Source: Tranquillimonas rosea (GTDB lineage: Bacteria > Pseudomonadota > Alphaproteobacteria > Rhodobacterales > Rhodobacteraceae). Taken from it: DNA of 64,000 nt. The position numbers and the translations under genes were made by a program. Positions within the stretch are counted from its first letter, which is position 1, and each line of letters opens with the position of its first letter. The DNA lies in assembly GCF_900111315.1 (NCBI RefSeq), contig NZ_FOGU01000003.1, positions 368,610-432,609 of the forward strand. Reading direction: 5' to 3'. The notes under the pieces are model-generated. The model was not told the DNA's origin, made no database searches, and saw only the letters and a program-made list of their open reading frames with translations. Positions 8,707 through 16,498 of this stretch are shown here, piece after piece.

Positions 8707-9213
8707 ATGATGAGAGAAGATAAGAGAACAATTCAGTCGATCATCTATTTCAGACGCCCCTTCCGGATACCCGGTTTCGAGGAATTGCTTCCGCCCGGCA
8801 GCTACGAAGTCGAGACCGAGGTTCGCGCGCCCGAAGGGTGTCCTGATATCGACGTCTGGAAGGAGTCCGTCCTGCTGCATCTCCATCCGCGCATGTCCCA
8901 TCCCGGTCTGGCGCGGAGCCTGACGGTGTCCATTGCAGAGCTCGAAGAGGCCCGCGCGCTGGACGACAAACCCGGACAGTCGCATCTGGAGGCCTTTCTC
9001 GACGAGATGCTGACCGACCCGATCATTCAGCTGATCATGGAGGCCGACTCCGTCTCGGAACCGCAGCTGCGCAGCTTTTACCGGCACCTGTGCAACGACA
9101 AGCATCGCGATGGGACCGAAGCGGCCGCCCGTGCCATCGTCTCCGCCCGGCTGGCGGAAAGCTTTGCCATCGACGCGGCCGAGAACGAGGGGATGCCGGC
9201 GGGGCAAGCCTGA
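8707..9213 (+). CDS. Conserved hypothetical protein (168 aa)
   Basis: AGGGG lies 7 bases upstream of a double ATG. The N-terminal 70 residues (IYFRRPFRIPGFEELLPPGSYEVETE, then LHLHPRMSHPGLARSLTV) match a pattern found in many alphaproteobacterial hypothetical proteins: a short beta-rich domain with a GF-LPPGSY core and a HPGLARSL segment. The C-terminal half is helical and acidic. There is no signal peptide or membrane helix. Function unknown; I recognise only the general family look. Confidence 0.7.
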   Translation: MMREDKRTIQSIIYFRRPFRIPGFEELLPPGSYEVETEVRAPEGCPDIDVWKESVLLHLHPRMSHPGLARSLTVSIAELEEARALDDKPGQSHLEAFLDEMLTDPIIQLIMEADSVSEPQLRSFYRHLCNDKHRDGTEAAARAIVSARLAESFAIDAAENEGMPAGQA

Positions 9214-9375
9214 GCCCGGCGTCCGGCCCGCGGGCCTCCCGGGCGCGAGGGCACCCGCGTTCCTGCCACTGCCCCACTCTTCTACACGCCCCCGGCCCGT
9301 GCCGTCCGAGGTTTCACCCAAAGGCGCTCCAGGGCCAATGCATCCGGGTGCCGCCCCCGATTTCGGGAGAAAGCG

Positions 9376-9567
9376 ATGAAAGACACCACGATCGAACCGG
9401 TCCGGCACACGCCCAACGCTCCGGCCCGCAGGGACTGCCTGCGCTGCAAGGCGCCGTTCGACAGCAGCGGTTTCGGCGAACGGATCTGCCGGCGCTGCAA
9501 GCTGTCCTCGACGTGGCGCACCTCGCCGCAACGAGGCGCCGTGGGGGCGCCGGGCCGTCGGCGCTGA
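9376..9567 (+). CDS. Small zinc-ribbon-like protein (63 aa)
   Basis: An ATG with GGGAGAAA just upstream gives a short basic protein with two Cys pairs, CLRC and CRRC, separated by 15 residues (FDSSGFGERI in between). This matches a four-cysteine zinc knuckle common in small alphaproteobacterial proteins of unknown role. The tail is Arg-rich. It could bind nucleic acid or act as a protein adaptor; there is no direct evidence. It is on the same strand as the 8707 gene, 162 bases downstream. Confidence 0.65.
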   Translation: MKDTTIEPVRHTPNAPARRDCLRCKAPFDSSGFGERICRRCKLSSTWRTSPQRGAVGAPGRRR

Positions 9568-9591
9568 CGCCGCCGCCCCACGCACCGCCGG

Positions 9592-10464
9592 TCATTCCCG
9601 TATCACGTCCACCTCGACCGAAAGCTCGACCAGCGAATCGCGCGCCCCACTGAACCCTCCGGAAACCGGCACCACCCGCCCGATGTCACGGCCCACTGCG
9701 ACCGGGATCAGGTTGCGTCCGCCCATGCTCCGGTTCGTCGGATCGAAGGCGATCCACCCGGCGCCGGAAAGGAACACCTCACCCCAGGCGTGGGTCGCCC
9801 CGGTGCCGACCGCGCCGGGAGCCCCGCCCTCCTCGGGCAACAGATAGCCCGAGACGAGCCTCGCCCCGAACCCCAGCTGACGCAGCGCTTCGACGAAGAG
9901 AACCGAGAGGTCGCGACAGGTCCCGCTTGCCAGGCGAAGGGTCTCGAGCGGGGATTGCGTGCCCTCTTCCTCGCGCCAACGATACGCCGTGGCCCCGGCG
10001 ACTCCGGCGTTCAGATCCTGAAGCAGCGACAGCGTATCGGTCCCCTCGCCCTTCCCGGCGACAAAGCCACGCGCCCATCCCTGCAGCCGCCCCTGCGGGT
10101 CGGGATGGGCGGGCACGGTCAGCGCCCCCATGTCGGTCCAATCGGTATCGGCGTAGCGGAACGGATAGCGATGCGCCTCGGGGGCGATCGTAAATACGGG
10201 CCACGCCTCCGCCTCGAGGTCCACCGACAGCCGGCTGTCGATCAGCAGGGCGTCCGACGGTGTGCCGATCGTGGCCGTGGCCACCGCGTTGCCCCAGACA
10301 TCCTCGCCCCAGTCCAGCCGCGCCTCGGGCGAGATCGTGACGACGAGGTCCCGCACTCTCAGCCCCCGGCTCTCGCGCGGGCGCAGCATCAACCAATGCG
10401 GGCCGAACGTCACCATCTCGCGATAGCGATACCGGGTGCGGTGGTGGATGGTCACGGCGGTCAT
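9592..10464 (-). CDS. Transglutaminase-like cysteine protease family protein
   Basis: A 290-residue protein with an N-terminal bacterial transglutaminase beta domain (IHHRTRYRYREMVTFGPHWLMLRPRES) and a transglutaminase-like catalytic core. The catalytic triad is visible: Cys in ASGTCRDLSVLFVEALRQLG, His in THAWGEVFL, Asp in WIAFDPTN. There is no signal peptide, so it is probably cytoplasmic. I chose ATG 10464 because the domain starts immediately after it; the longer frame upstream is non-family. Members act as peptidases or amide hydrolases on unknown substrates. Confidence 0.85.
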   Translation of the reverse strand: MTAVTIHHRTRYRYREMVTFGPHWLMLRPRESRGLRVRDLVVTISPEARLDWGEDVWGNAVATATIGTPSDALLIDSRLSVDLEAEAWPVFTIAPEAHRYPFRYADTDWTDMGALTVPAHPDPQGRLQGWARGFVAGKGEGTDTLSLLQDLNAGVAGATAYRWREEEGTQSPLETLRLASGTCRDLSVLFVEALRQLGFGARLVSGYLLPEEGGAPGAVGTGATHAWGEVFLSGAGWIAFDPTNRSMGGRNLIPVAVGRDIGRVVPVSGGFSGARDSLVELSVEVDVIRE

Positions 10465-10765
10465 GGCCGGCACGCCGGAGGGTCGCTCCGTCCCGCAGGA
10501 GAACCGCCTTGCCTTACCGTCAACCCGGCGCTCAAGGTGCGGTGCCTCGCTTGCTTTTCGCCGCATCACTCCCCATCTTGGTAAATGGATGTCGCCATCC
10601 TGCGTCGACCACGGTGACGACGTCCCCCACGTTCCGGATATCGCTACGACCCGGCCCCGCGACAGCCTTCCTTTCGACAGACCCGGCGCGGCGCCGTCTC
10701 CCCTCTCCCCGATCCGGACTCGGTCTCGGATTCGGTCGCTCAACGTTCAGTACAGGAGGCCTTCG

Positions 10766-10897
10766 ATGGCCAAGGGAAAATCCCGCAGGGGACGCGAAGA
10801 AAAGAAACCCAAACAGGAAAAGGCGGCTCCGGCGCCGGCGACGGACATCACCAAGGTGTTTCACCCGACTAATCCGAAGCCGGGCAAGAAACGCTGA
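10766..10897 (+). CDS. Small basic Lys-rich conserved protein (43 aa)
   Basis: A strong AGGAGG site lies 6 bases before ATG 10766. The product begins MAKGKSRRGREEKKPKQEK and ends in a Pro/Lys-rich tail (NPKPGKKR). This layout (M-K-x-S-R-x-R-E-x-K-K-P-K) is shared by short hypothetical proteins that recur across Rhizobiales and Rhodobacterales. It is highly charged and probably disordered. The function is not known; such proteins are sometimes stress-induced. Confidence 0.65.
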   Translation: MAKGKSRRGREEKKPKQEKAAPAPATDITKVFHPTNPKPGKKR

Positions 10898-10977
10898 TCG
10901 GCCCCGCCGCGGGCCGCCCGCCACGCGAACCTTCGGGGACGCGTTGCGCTCTCCCGCGACAGGCCACCCACACGCGA

Positions 10978-11214
10978 TCATTTCCGGCGCACCGAGTTCC
11001 CGCCGGAAATGATCCGGTTGATCAACGCGGCCACGGCCAGGTGGGCCTCTCTCTCGCCCCCGTCGCCGGCGGCCGTCTCATGCGTCGCGGCGGCATCGCG
11101 AAGCACGCCGACGATCTCGGTGCCCTCGAGGATCCCGCGGTCGTTCATCGCCAGCAGGAGCGACTCGCAGATCGAAAGCGCGGCCATGCCGGAATAGTCG
11201 TTCTCGTGAGGCAC
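10978..11214 (-). CDS. Small conserved protein paired with Crp/Fnr regulator (78 aa)
   Basis: A GTG start at 11214 is supported by AAAGGA 6 bases upstream. The product (VPHENDYSGMAALSICESLLLAMNDRGILEGTEIVGVLRDAA) is a helical protein of a family that recurs in alphaproteobacteria, recognisable by the ALSICESLLLA helix. It lies head to head with the Crp/Fnr gene at 11360. The longer frame towards 11412 would overlap that regulator and is rejected. Function unknown. Confidence 0.7.
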   Translation of the reverse strand: MPHENDYSGMAALSICESLLLAMNDRGILEGTEIVGVLRDAAATHETAAGDGGEREAHLAVAALINRIISGGNSVRRK

Positions 11215-11250
11215 GGAGTATCCTTTCGCCGGGTCCGAGACCGCGGGAAG

Positions 11251-11286
11251 CGTTTCGCGGATCCTCACCATCCTGAACGCGAAACG
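11251..11286. promoter_or_regulatory. Inverted repeat between divergent genes, candidate operator
   Basis: CGTTTCGCG at 11251-11259 and CGCGAAACG at 11278-11286 are perfect inverted repeats, 18 bases apart, between the small gene ending its upstream region at 11214 and the Crp/Fnr gene at 11360. The arms could be two operator half-sites or a hairpin. The regulator is not identified; the neighbouring Crp/Fnr protein is an obvious candidate, although the arms do not look like the TGTGA or TTGAT half-sites. Confidence 0.35.
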
Positions 11287-11359
11287 GATATGGCGGACTG
11301 ACTGAAAGCAGTCTCGACGCCGAAGTACCAAGACGTGTGACATTGCCAGACGAGGCTCC

Positions 11360-12094
11360 ATGACCGCCGTCGAGACCAGCCCGCTGATCCGCAAGCTCTC
11401 GGCCTTCGCCACCCTTTCGACGGGTGAGACGGCCCTGATGCAGCGTTTGCATCGCCGGCGGAAGACGTTCGTCTCCGGACGCGATCTCGTCCATCAGGGG
11501 CAGTCGGAACAGGCGGCCTATATCCTGGCCGAGGGCTGGGTCTGCTCGTACAAGCTTCAGGCCGACGGGTCGCGGCAGATCGTGGATTTCCAGATACCGG
11601 GCGACTTTCTCGGGCTCCGCAGCCTCATGCTGCGCGTGTCGGATCACAGCTTCGAACCGATCGGCAGCATCCAGGCCTCCGAGATCATGCGGGACGAGCT
11701 GCTGGACACACTGGGCCGCTCGCCCCGGTTGGCCGCCGCGATCCTCTGGGCCGCCTCCCGCGACGAGGCGATGGTGGTCGAGCATCTGGTCAGTGTCGCG
11801 CGCCGTGACGCGGATGTCCGGCTGGCGCATTTCCTTCTGGAACTGTCGGCCCGGCTGGCGCTCGTCGGCATCGGCGGGAGGGAGGGGTATGCCTGCCCGC
11901 TGACGCAGTATCACCTGGCCGATGCGCTCGGTCTGAGCGCGATCCACGTCAACCGGATCCTCCGCCGCCTGCGGGAGGACCGCCTGGTGACGTTCCGCGG
12001 GGGCATTGTCCGGTTCGACGATTATGACCGCCTGCTCGAGCGTGCCGACTTCGACCCGGCCTACCTGGATCATGGCGGTCCCGTCCTCGGGTAG
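11360..12094 (+). CDS. Crp/Fnr-family transcription regulator
   Basis: A 244-residue protein with an N-terminal cyclic-nucleotide-binding-like beta roll (LVHQGQSEQAAYILAEGWVCSYKLQADGSRQIVDFQIPGDFLGL), a dimerisation helix, and a C-terminal winged helix-turn-helix (YHLADALGLSAIHVNRILRRLRE). The N-terminal cysteine cluster of FNR is absent, so it is not an Fe-S oxygen sensor, and I see no heme or nitric-oxide-specific motif. The ligand is unknown. It diverges from the small gene at 10978-11214. Confidence 0.88.
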   Translation: MTAVETSPLIRKLSAFATLSTGETALMQRLHRRRKTFVSGRDLVHQGQSEQAAYILAEGWVCSYKLQADGSRQIVDFQIPGDFLGLRSLMLRVSDHSFEPIGSIQASEIMRDELLDTLGRSPRLAAAILWAASRDEAMVVEHLVSVARRDADVRLAHFLLELSARLALVGIGGREGYACPLTQYHLADALGLSAIHVNRILRRLREDRLVTFRGGIVRFDDYDRLLERADFDPAYLDHGGPVLG

Positions 12095-12518
12095 ACCGCC
12101 ATTGCAGACCGACGATCGCATCGGGGCAACGGTACAATGCCGGCCTCCCGCCCGTCCCGGTTCCGCGCGGCAATGATGCGGTAATAAGAGGCGCGGGCCC
12201 TTGGAGCCCCGCGCCTCTCGACTACTTCAAAAGCGTTTGCCGCTGAATCCAGAGCGGGCATCATCTGGTAGCAGGCCGGAGGCGCGGCAGCGCTTACTCA
12301 GGTTAGTTTTGGCGACGGGAGGTATCGCGTCGACGCGGACTCACACCGGTCCGGCGTTCACGGTTGCGTGCGAGGCAACGGGTTCATTTCGACCTCATGC
12401 CCTGTGACGTCGTGGCGCCGCCACCCGTCAGTTGCCCGTCTCGGCGGAGCGCCGCCTCGAGGTCTCGCTTGGTGACCGGAAGCATGCTTGTCTGGCCGGC
12501 GTCCGCGCCCTTCCCGTG
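12095..12518. other. Intergenic stretch with one hairpin
   Basis: 424 bases between the ends of the convergent Crp/Fnr gene and hmuV. Apart from the hairpin at 12188-12217 I see no gene, repeat or tRNA-like fold. Short open frames on both strands lack ribosome sites and family resemblance. Confidence 0.5.
12188..12217. terminator. GC-rich hairpin, candidate terminator
   Basis: GAGGCGCGGG and CCCGCGCCTC form a perfect 10-bp stem with a 10-base loop, located 94 bases after the Crp/Fnr stop and about 300 bases from the end of hmuV. There is no clear T-run on either side, so termination is likely but not certain. Confidence 0.5.
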
Positions 12519-13301
12519 TCAATCCGCCCGACCGTCTCCCGCCGCCTGCGGCAACACGAACAGCACCGCCGCAGGCGCAACGCCCACGCGAACGGGCCAG
12601 TTATAGGCCCGCGACAGCAGCGCGTCGGTCAGCACCGCCTCGGGCGCCCCCTCGCCCAGCACGCGCCCGCCTTCCAACAGCACCACGCGGTCGGCGAACA
12701 TCGCGGTGAGATTCAGGTCGTGCATCACCGCGACGATTCCGCCGCCGGCCTCCGCGAAGGACCGCGCGATCCGCATCACCTGCAACTGGTGGCCGATATC
12801 CAGCGACGCGACCGGTTCGTCGAGGAACAGCCAACGCGATTCCGCCTCCCCCACTGGCTGCCAGACCTGCGCCAGGGCGCGGGCCAGCTGCACGCGCTGC
12901 TGTTCGCCGCCCGACAGCTCCTGGTAGTATCGCGCCTCGTAGCCTGACAGGCCCACCCGCACGAGCGCCTGCCGCGCGACCTGCCAGGCGCCGGCCTCCT
13001 GCAGGCCAAGGCTGACGACCTCGATCACGTTGAACGGGAAGGCCAGCGTCGTGGCCTGGGGCAGCACCGCGCGCTGCCGGGCCAGCTGCCACGGTGCGGC
13101 CTCGGCGGTGTCACGACCGTTCAGGCGCACCGTTCCCTCATGGGGCACCTCGCCCGTGAGGGCGCGCAGGAGCGTCGTCTTGCCCGACCCGTTCGGGCCG
13201 ACGATGGCGGTGACCGCGCCGGGGGCGGCGGAGAAGGCCACATCGCGCAGCACGCGGCTCCGTCCCAGGCGGACCGTGATCCCGTTCGCCTCGAGCGTCA
13301 C
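12519..13301 (-). CDS. hmuV: Heme ABC importer, ATP-binding protein
   Basis: A 260-residue ABC ATPase of the heme/vitamin B12/siderophore importer class. Walker A is GPNGSGKTT, the Q-loop is LPQATTLAFPF, the signature is LSGGEQQRVQLARALAQ, Walker B is WLFLDEP and the switch His is in VMHDLN. The GTG start at 13301 overlaps the hmuU stop (GTGA). It is the last gene of hmuSTUV and drives import through HmuU. Confidence 0.92.
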   Translation of the reverse strand: MTLEANGITVRLGRSRVLRDVAFSAAPGAVTAIVGPNGSGKTTLLRALTGEVPHEGTVRLNGRDTAEAAPWQLARQRAVLPQATTLAFPFNVIEVVSLGLQEAGAWQVARQALVRVGLSGYEARYYQELSGGEQQRVQLARALAQVWQPVGEAESRWLFLDEPVASLDIGHQLQVMRIARSFAEAGGGIVAVMHDLNLTAMFADRVVLLEGGRVLGEGAPEAVLTDALLSRAYNWPVRVGVAPAAVLFVLPQAAGDGRAD

Positions 13302-14383
13302 AGGTCCAGTACTCCGCGCTGGCGGAACAGGATCCACAGGAAGACCGGCCCGCCCAGCACCGCCGTGACGATGCCGATCGGCAGCTCCGCAGGCGCGATC
13401 ACCGTGCGCGAGACGATGTCCGCCACGAGCAGCAGCGCCGCGCCGAGCAGGGCGGAGTTGACCAGCAGGTACCGGTGGTCCGGTCCGGACATCAGGCGCA
13501 GCAGGTGCGGCACCACGATCCCGACAAAGCCGATGCCCCCCGACAGCGCGACGGCCGCCCCCGTCGCCGCCGCGACGGCGAGGATGGCGACGTTCTTGAC
13601 CCGCTGGACATGGATCCCGAGGTGAAAGGCCGCCGCCTCGCCCAGTGTCAGCCCGTTCAGCCCGCGCGCCAGGAACGGCGCGGCGACCAGCGCGGGCAGC
13701 ATGATCGGCAGGCCGGTCAGCACCTTCGACCACGTCGCCCCGGCCAGCGAACCGAGGCCCCAGAACGTCAGGTCGCGCAGCTGTGCGTCGTCCGCGATGT
13801 AGACGAGGATGCCCGACAGAGCCCCCGCGAGCGCGCCGAGCGCGATCCCCGCAAGCAACATCATCGCGACCGAAGTGCGCCCCCGCCGCGTGGCGACGCG
13901 GTAGAGTACCAGCGTCGACACCCAGCCCCCCAGGAACGCCGCGACCGGCACGAGATAGTATCCCAGCGTCTCGCGGATCATCGCCGGCAGGGCGGCACCC
14001 ATGACGATGGCCGCGATGGCGCCCAACCCCGCGCCGGCGCCCACGCCGACGATGCCCGGATCGGCCAGCGGGTTGCGGAACAGGCCCTGCATCAGCGCGC
14101 CGGACACCGCCAGCGCCGCGCCCACGCCGATCCCCATCAGCGTGCGCGGCGCGCGTATCTGCCACAGCACCACGCTGTCGGCGAGCGGCACGCTCTCGCC
14201 CCGCGCCAGCGCCGCCAGCACGGACCACAGCGACGTGCCCGCGGCTCCGATGGCGAGGCTGCACAGGATCGCCCCGGCCAGAAGGACGGCCAGCGCGACC
14301 GTGACCGCGCGGGCAAGGCGGGAGCGGTCGCCCGCCGCGCGGGTGTGGATCGGGCCGGCGGCCTCGAAGGCGAGCGCGCTCAT
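13298..14383 (-). CDS. hmuU: Heme ABC importer, FecCD-type permease
   Basis: A 361-residue membrane protein of the FecCD/BtuC family with about 10 helices. Typical motifs are QIRAPRTLMGIGVGAALAVSGALMQGLFRNPLADPGIVGVGAGAGLGA and, near the C-terminus, GGIGFVGIVVPHLLRLMSGPDHRYLL. It forms the inner-membrane channel for heme. The start ATG overlaps the end of hmuT (ATGA at 14380-14383) and the stop overlaps hmuV. Confidence 0.93.
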   Translation of the reverse strand: MSALAFEAAGPIHTRAAGDRSRLARAVTVALAVLLAGAILCSLAIGAAGTSLWSVLAALARGESVPLADSVVLWQIRAPRTLMGIGVGAALAVSGALMQGLFRNPLADPGIVGVGAGAGLGAIAAIVMGAALPAMIRETLGYYLVPVAAFLGGWVSTLVLYRVATRRGRTSVAMMLLAGIALGALAGALSGILVYIADDAQLRDLTFWGLGSLAGATWSKVLTGLPIMLPALVAAPFLARGLNGLTLGEAAAFHLGIHVQRVKNVAILAVAAATGAAVALSGGIGFVGIVVPHLLRLMSGPDHRYLLVNSALLGAALLLVADIVSRTVIAPAELPIGIVTAVLGGPVFLWILFRQRGVLDL

Positions 14384-15228
14384 CGTCCCACCGTCTCCAG
14401 CGCCGCCGCGAGATCGCGCGCGGCGGCGGCGGTGCGCACCGAAAAGCCCAGCAGGTAGAGCCCATCCATCCGGACCAGCGCCCCCGCCTCGCCCGCCGGG
14501 GTCGAGGCGATGGCGGGATGGGACAGGACCTGCGCTCGGGCGGTCTCGTGCCCTTCTCCCCGGTCCATCATCAGGATGACGTCGGGCCGGGCGGCGGCGA
14601 TGGCCTCGTCGGTGAGGGGCTTGTAGCCCTCGAACGCGGTCACCGCGTTGCGCGCCCCGGCCAGCGCGATGATCCCGTCCGCCGCCGTGCCCGTGCCCGA
14701 CGCCATGATCCGGCCGCCCTGCATCGACAGGATGAACAGCACGCGCTTGTCGGCCACCTCGGCGGCGGCGCCCACGCGGCGCAGGTCGGTGGCCACCTGA
14801 TCGCGCAGCGCCGCCGCCTTGTCGGGCACGTCCAGCGCCGCACCGACCGCAGTGATCTTTTGCAGGATCGCGTCGCGGGTGAAGCCTTCGGGAATCTCGA
14901 CGAAGGGGATGCCTGCGGAGCCGATGACCTCCACCGCCTCGGGCGGGCCGGCCCCGGCCTCGGTCACGATCAGGTCGGGCCGCACCGACAGGACGCCCTC
15001 TGGCGACAAGCGGCGGATATAGCCGATGTCGGTCAGCGTGCTGGCTTCGGGCGGATAGGTCGAGGTCGTGTCACGGGCGACGAGCCGATCCTCTTCCCCC
15101 AGGGCATAGACGATCTCGGTCACCGCGCCGCCGATCGAGACGATGCGGTCGGGCCGCTCCTGCGCGGCGAGCGGGGCGGCAGCCAGCGCGAGGGCAAGCG
15201 CGGCCAGACGGGCGAGCGGCGGCATCAT
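14380..15228 (-). CDS. hmuT: Heme-binding periplasmic protein
   Basis: About 282 residues: a signal peptide (LARLAALALALAAAPLAAQ) and a class III substrate-binding fold with RIVSIGGAVTEIVYALGEEDRLVARDTTSTYP at the N-terminal lobe and GYKPLTDEAIAAARPDVILMM in the second. These segments are typical of HmuT. Two adjacent ATGs (15228, 15225) overlap the hmuS stop; GGAGG upstream fits either. It carries heme from the outer-membrane receptor to HmuUV. Confidence 0.9.
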   Translation of the reverse strand: MMPPLARLAALALALAAAPLAAQERPDRIVSIGGAVTEIVYALGEEDRLVARDTTSTYPPEASTLTDIGYIRRLSPEGVLSVRPDLIVTEAGAGPPEAVEVIGSAGIPFVEIPEGFTRDAILQKITAVGAALDVPDKAAALRDQVATDLRRVGAAAEVADKRVLFILSMQGGRIMASGTGTAADGIIALAGARNAVTAFEGYKPLTDEAIAAARPDVILMMDRGEGHETARAQVLSHPAIASTPAGEAGALVRMDGLYLLGFSVRTAAAARDLAAALETVGR

Positions 15229-16283
15229 GCGCCCTCCACGGCCCGGTCGGGCAGCGCGTCCAACAGCTCGGCCCAGGGGCCGGTCTCGTCGCGTTCGGCG
15301 GCGCGGTGGCCGAAGATCTGGGCGATCAGGCGGCCGTCGGCGTCGAACGCCTCGAGCGACAGCGCGGGCCCGCGGCGCGTGGGCTTGCTGACGGCCCAGA
15401 CCTCGGCCACGTGGTCGCCGCGCAAGTGCATGTCGAAACCGGGGTCGAGCACGTTCAGCCACGGCCCCATCGGCCGGATCGGTCCGATCGGGCCGGAATG
15501 GATCTGGATGCAGCCGGGATTGCCGACGAAGATCATCGTCGACACCCCGGTCCCGGCCACGCGGTGCAGCGCCTCGGACAAGGCCTCGGGAGCCAGCGCG
15601 CGGGCATACGGCGCCCCGGCGATGCGATAGGCGCCAAGCCGGTTGATGCGCAGCTTGCGGGTCAGTGCGAGGAACTGGTGCGTGTCGCCCAGATCGTCCC
15701 AGCCCTTGCGCAGCGCCGCGGCCTTTTCCGGCGCCACGATTGCGCCCTCCGCCGGGGCGCGCGGGGCGACCTCCAGCGTGTCGGACGGCTCGGTCAGCGC
15801 GAGACGGTCGCGCAGGGCCTGCCACCCGGCGGGATCGGCGTCGAGCGGCAGATAGGCCTTGTGGACCGCGTCGCCGGCGGCGTCGAACACCTGGAAGGAC
15901 CGGCGCACACCCTGCGCCGTCTCGGCCTCGACGGCGAACGCGTGGCACCAGTGCTTCGGAAACAGGCGCAGGTCGATCCCGGCGCCCAGGACCAGGCAGG
16001 CATGGCCGCCCGAGGCATAGCCGTCATAGGTGCCGTGGACCTCGCTGACGATGCTCTCGTTGCGGGTCAGCGCCATCATCTCGCCGAGCGATGACAGTTC
16101 GGCCACCAGCGCGTCGGGATGGGCAGCGATTGGCGTGACGTCGCCACCGTCGGATTGCGCGGCGAGAAGCTGCGCCTCGCTGACGCCGAGCGAGGCGGCA
16201 AGGTCGCGCGGGCGCAGGGTCGCTTCGGCTGCGGCGGCGCGCAGGGCGGCGGCGGACGGAGGGGCGGTGAGGTTGGCGGACAT
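15225..16283 (-). CDS. hmuS: HmuS/ChuX-type heme utilisation protein
   Basis: A 352-residue cytoplasmic protein made of two repeats of the HemS/ChuS fold. The first has LGEMMALTRNESIVSEVHGTYDG and the second GCIQIHSGPIGPIRPMGPWLNVLDPGFDMHLR, the heme-contact region. Family members bind heme delivered by HmuTUV and assist its trafficking or breakdown. ATG 16283 has AAGGA 7 bases upstream. It is the first gene of hmuSTUV and diverges from the TonB-dependent receptor. Confidence 0.92.
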   Translation of the reverse strand: MSANLTAPPSAAALRAAAAEATLRPRDLAASLGVSEAQLLAAQSDGGDVTPIAAHPDALVAELSSLGEMMALTRNESIVSEVHGTYDGYASGGHACLVLGAGIDLRLFPKHWCHAFAVEAETAQGVRRSFQVFDAAGDAVHKAYLPLDADPAGWQALRDRLALTEPSDTLEVAPRAPAEGAIVAPEKAAALRKGWDDLGDTHQFLALTRKLRINRLGAYRIAGAPYARALAPEALSEALHRVAGTGVSTMIFVGNPGCIQIHSGPIGPIRPMGPWLNVLDPGFDMHLRGDHVAEVWAVSKPTRRGPALSLEAFDADGRLIAQIFGHRAAERDETGPWAELLDALPDRAVEGA

Positions 16284-16374
16284 CGGCAATCCTTGTCGTC
16301 GTCTGTGGTGGAGAGGTTCGCTGGCCTGCGCGGATTGCCGCACCGCTTGCCCGGCCCAAGGGACCGCATAATTC

Positions 16375-16409
16375 TTGACAAAAATACTCGGCTAACTTAG
16401 CGAATGCAA
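16375..16409. promoter_or_regulatory. Face-to-face divergent promoters for hmuS and the TonB receptor
   Basis: On the plus strand TTGACA (16375-16380) is followed 17 bases later by TAGCGA (16398-16403). On the minus strand TTGCAT (complement of 16404-16409) is followed 17 bases later by TATTTT (complement of 16381-16386). The two predicted promoters occupy the same 35 bases, so one bound repressor could shut both. An iron or heme regulator is expected; I cannot match a known Fur, RirA or Irr box. Confidence 0.4.
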
Positions 16410-16416
16410 CCGTTGA

Positions 16417-16430
16417 CCTGCAATCGCAGG
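16417..16430. promoter_or_regulatory. Short inverted repeat next to the hmu promoters
   Basis: CCTGC-AATC-GCAGG is a perfect 5-bp inverted repeat just downstream of the predicted plus-strand -10 and upstream of the minus-strand -35. It may be an operator or a leader hairpin of the receptor mRNA. Low specificity because of its short arms. Confidence 0.3.
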
Positions 16431-16498
16431 CAAAACCTGAAAAACCTTCCCGCCAGCCCTTGGCCAGCAAGAAGACGACAACAGCCAAGGGGACAAAG

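Noticed and set aside
12188..12217. Hairpin considered as part of a tRNA or small RNA gene
   Set aside because: No cloverleaf, no anticodon arm and no CCA-like end can be formed from the flanks; a terminator is simpler.
13302..14465. In-frame extension of hmuV upstream into hmuU, making a 648-residue protein
   Set aside because: The extension is hmuU in another frame; the ATPase starts properly at GTG 13301, which overlaps the hmuU stop.
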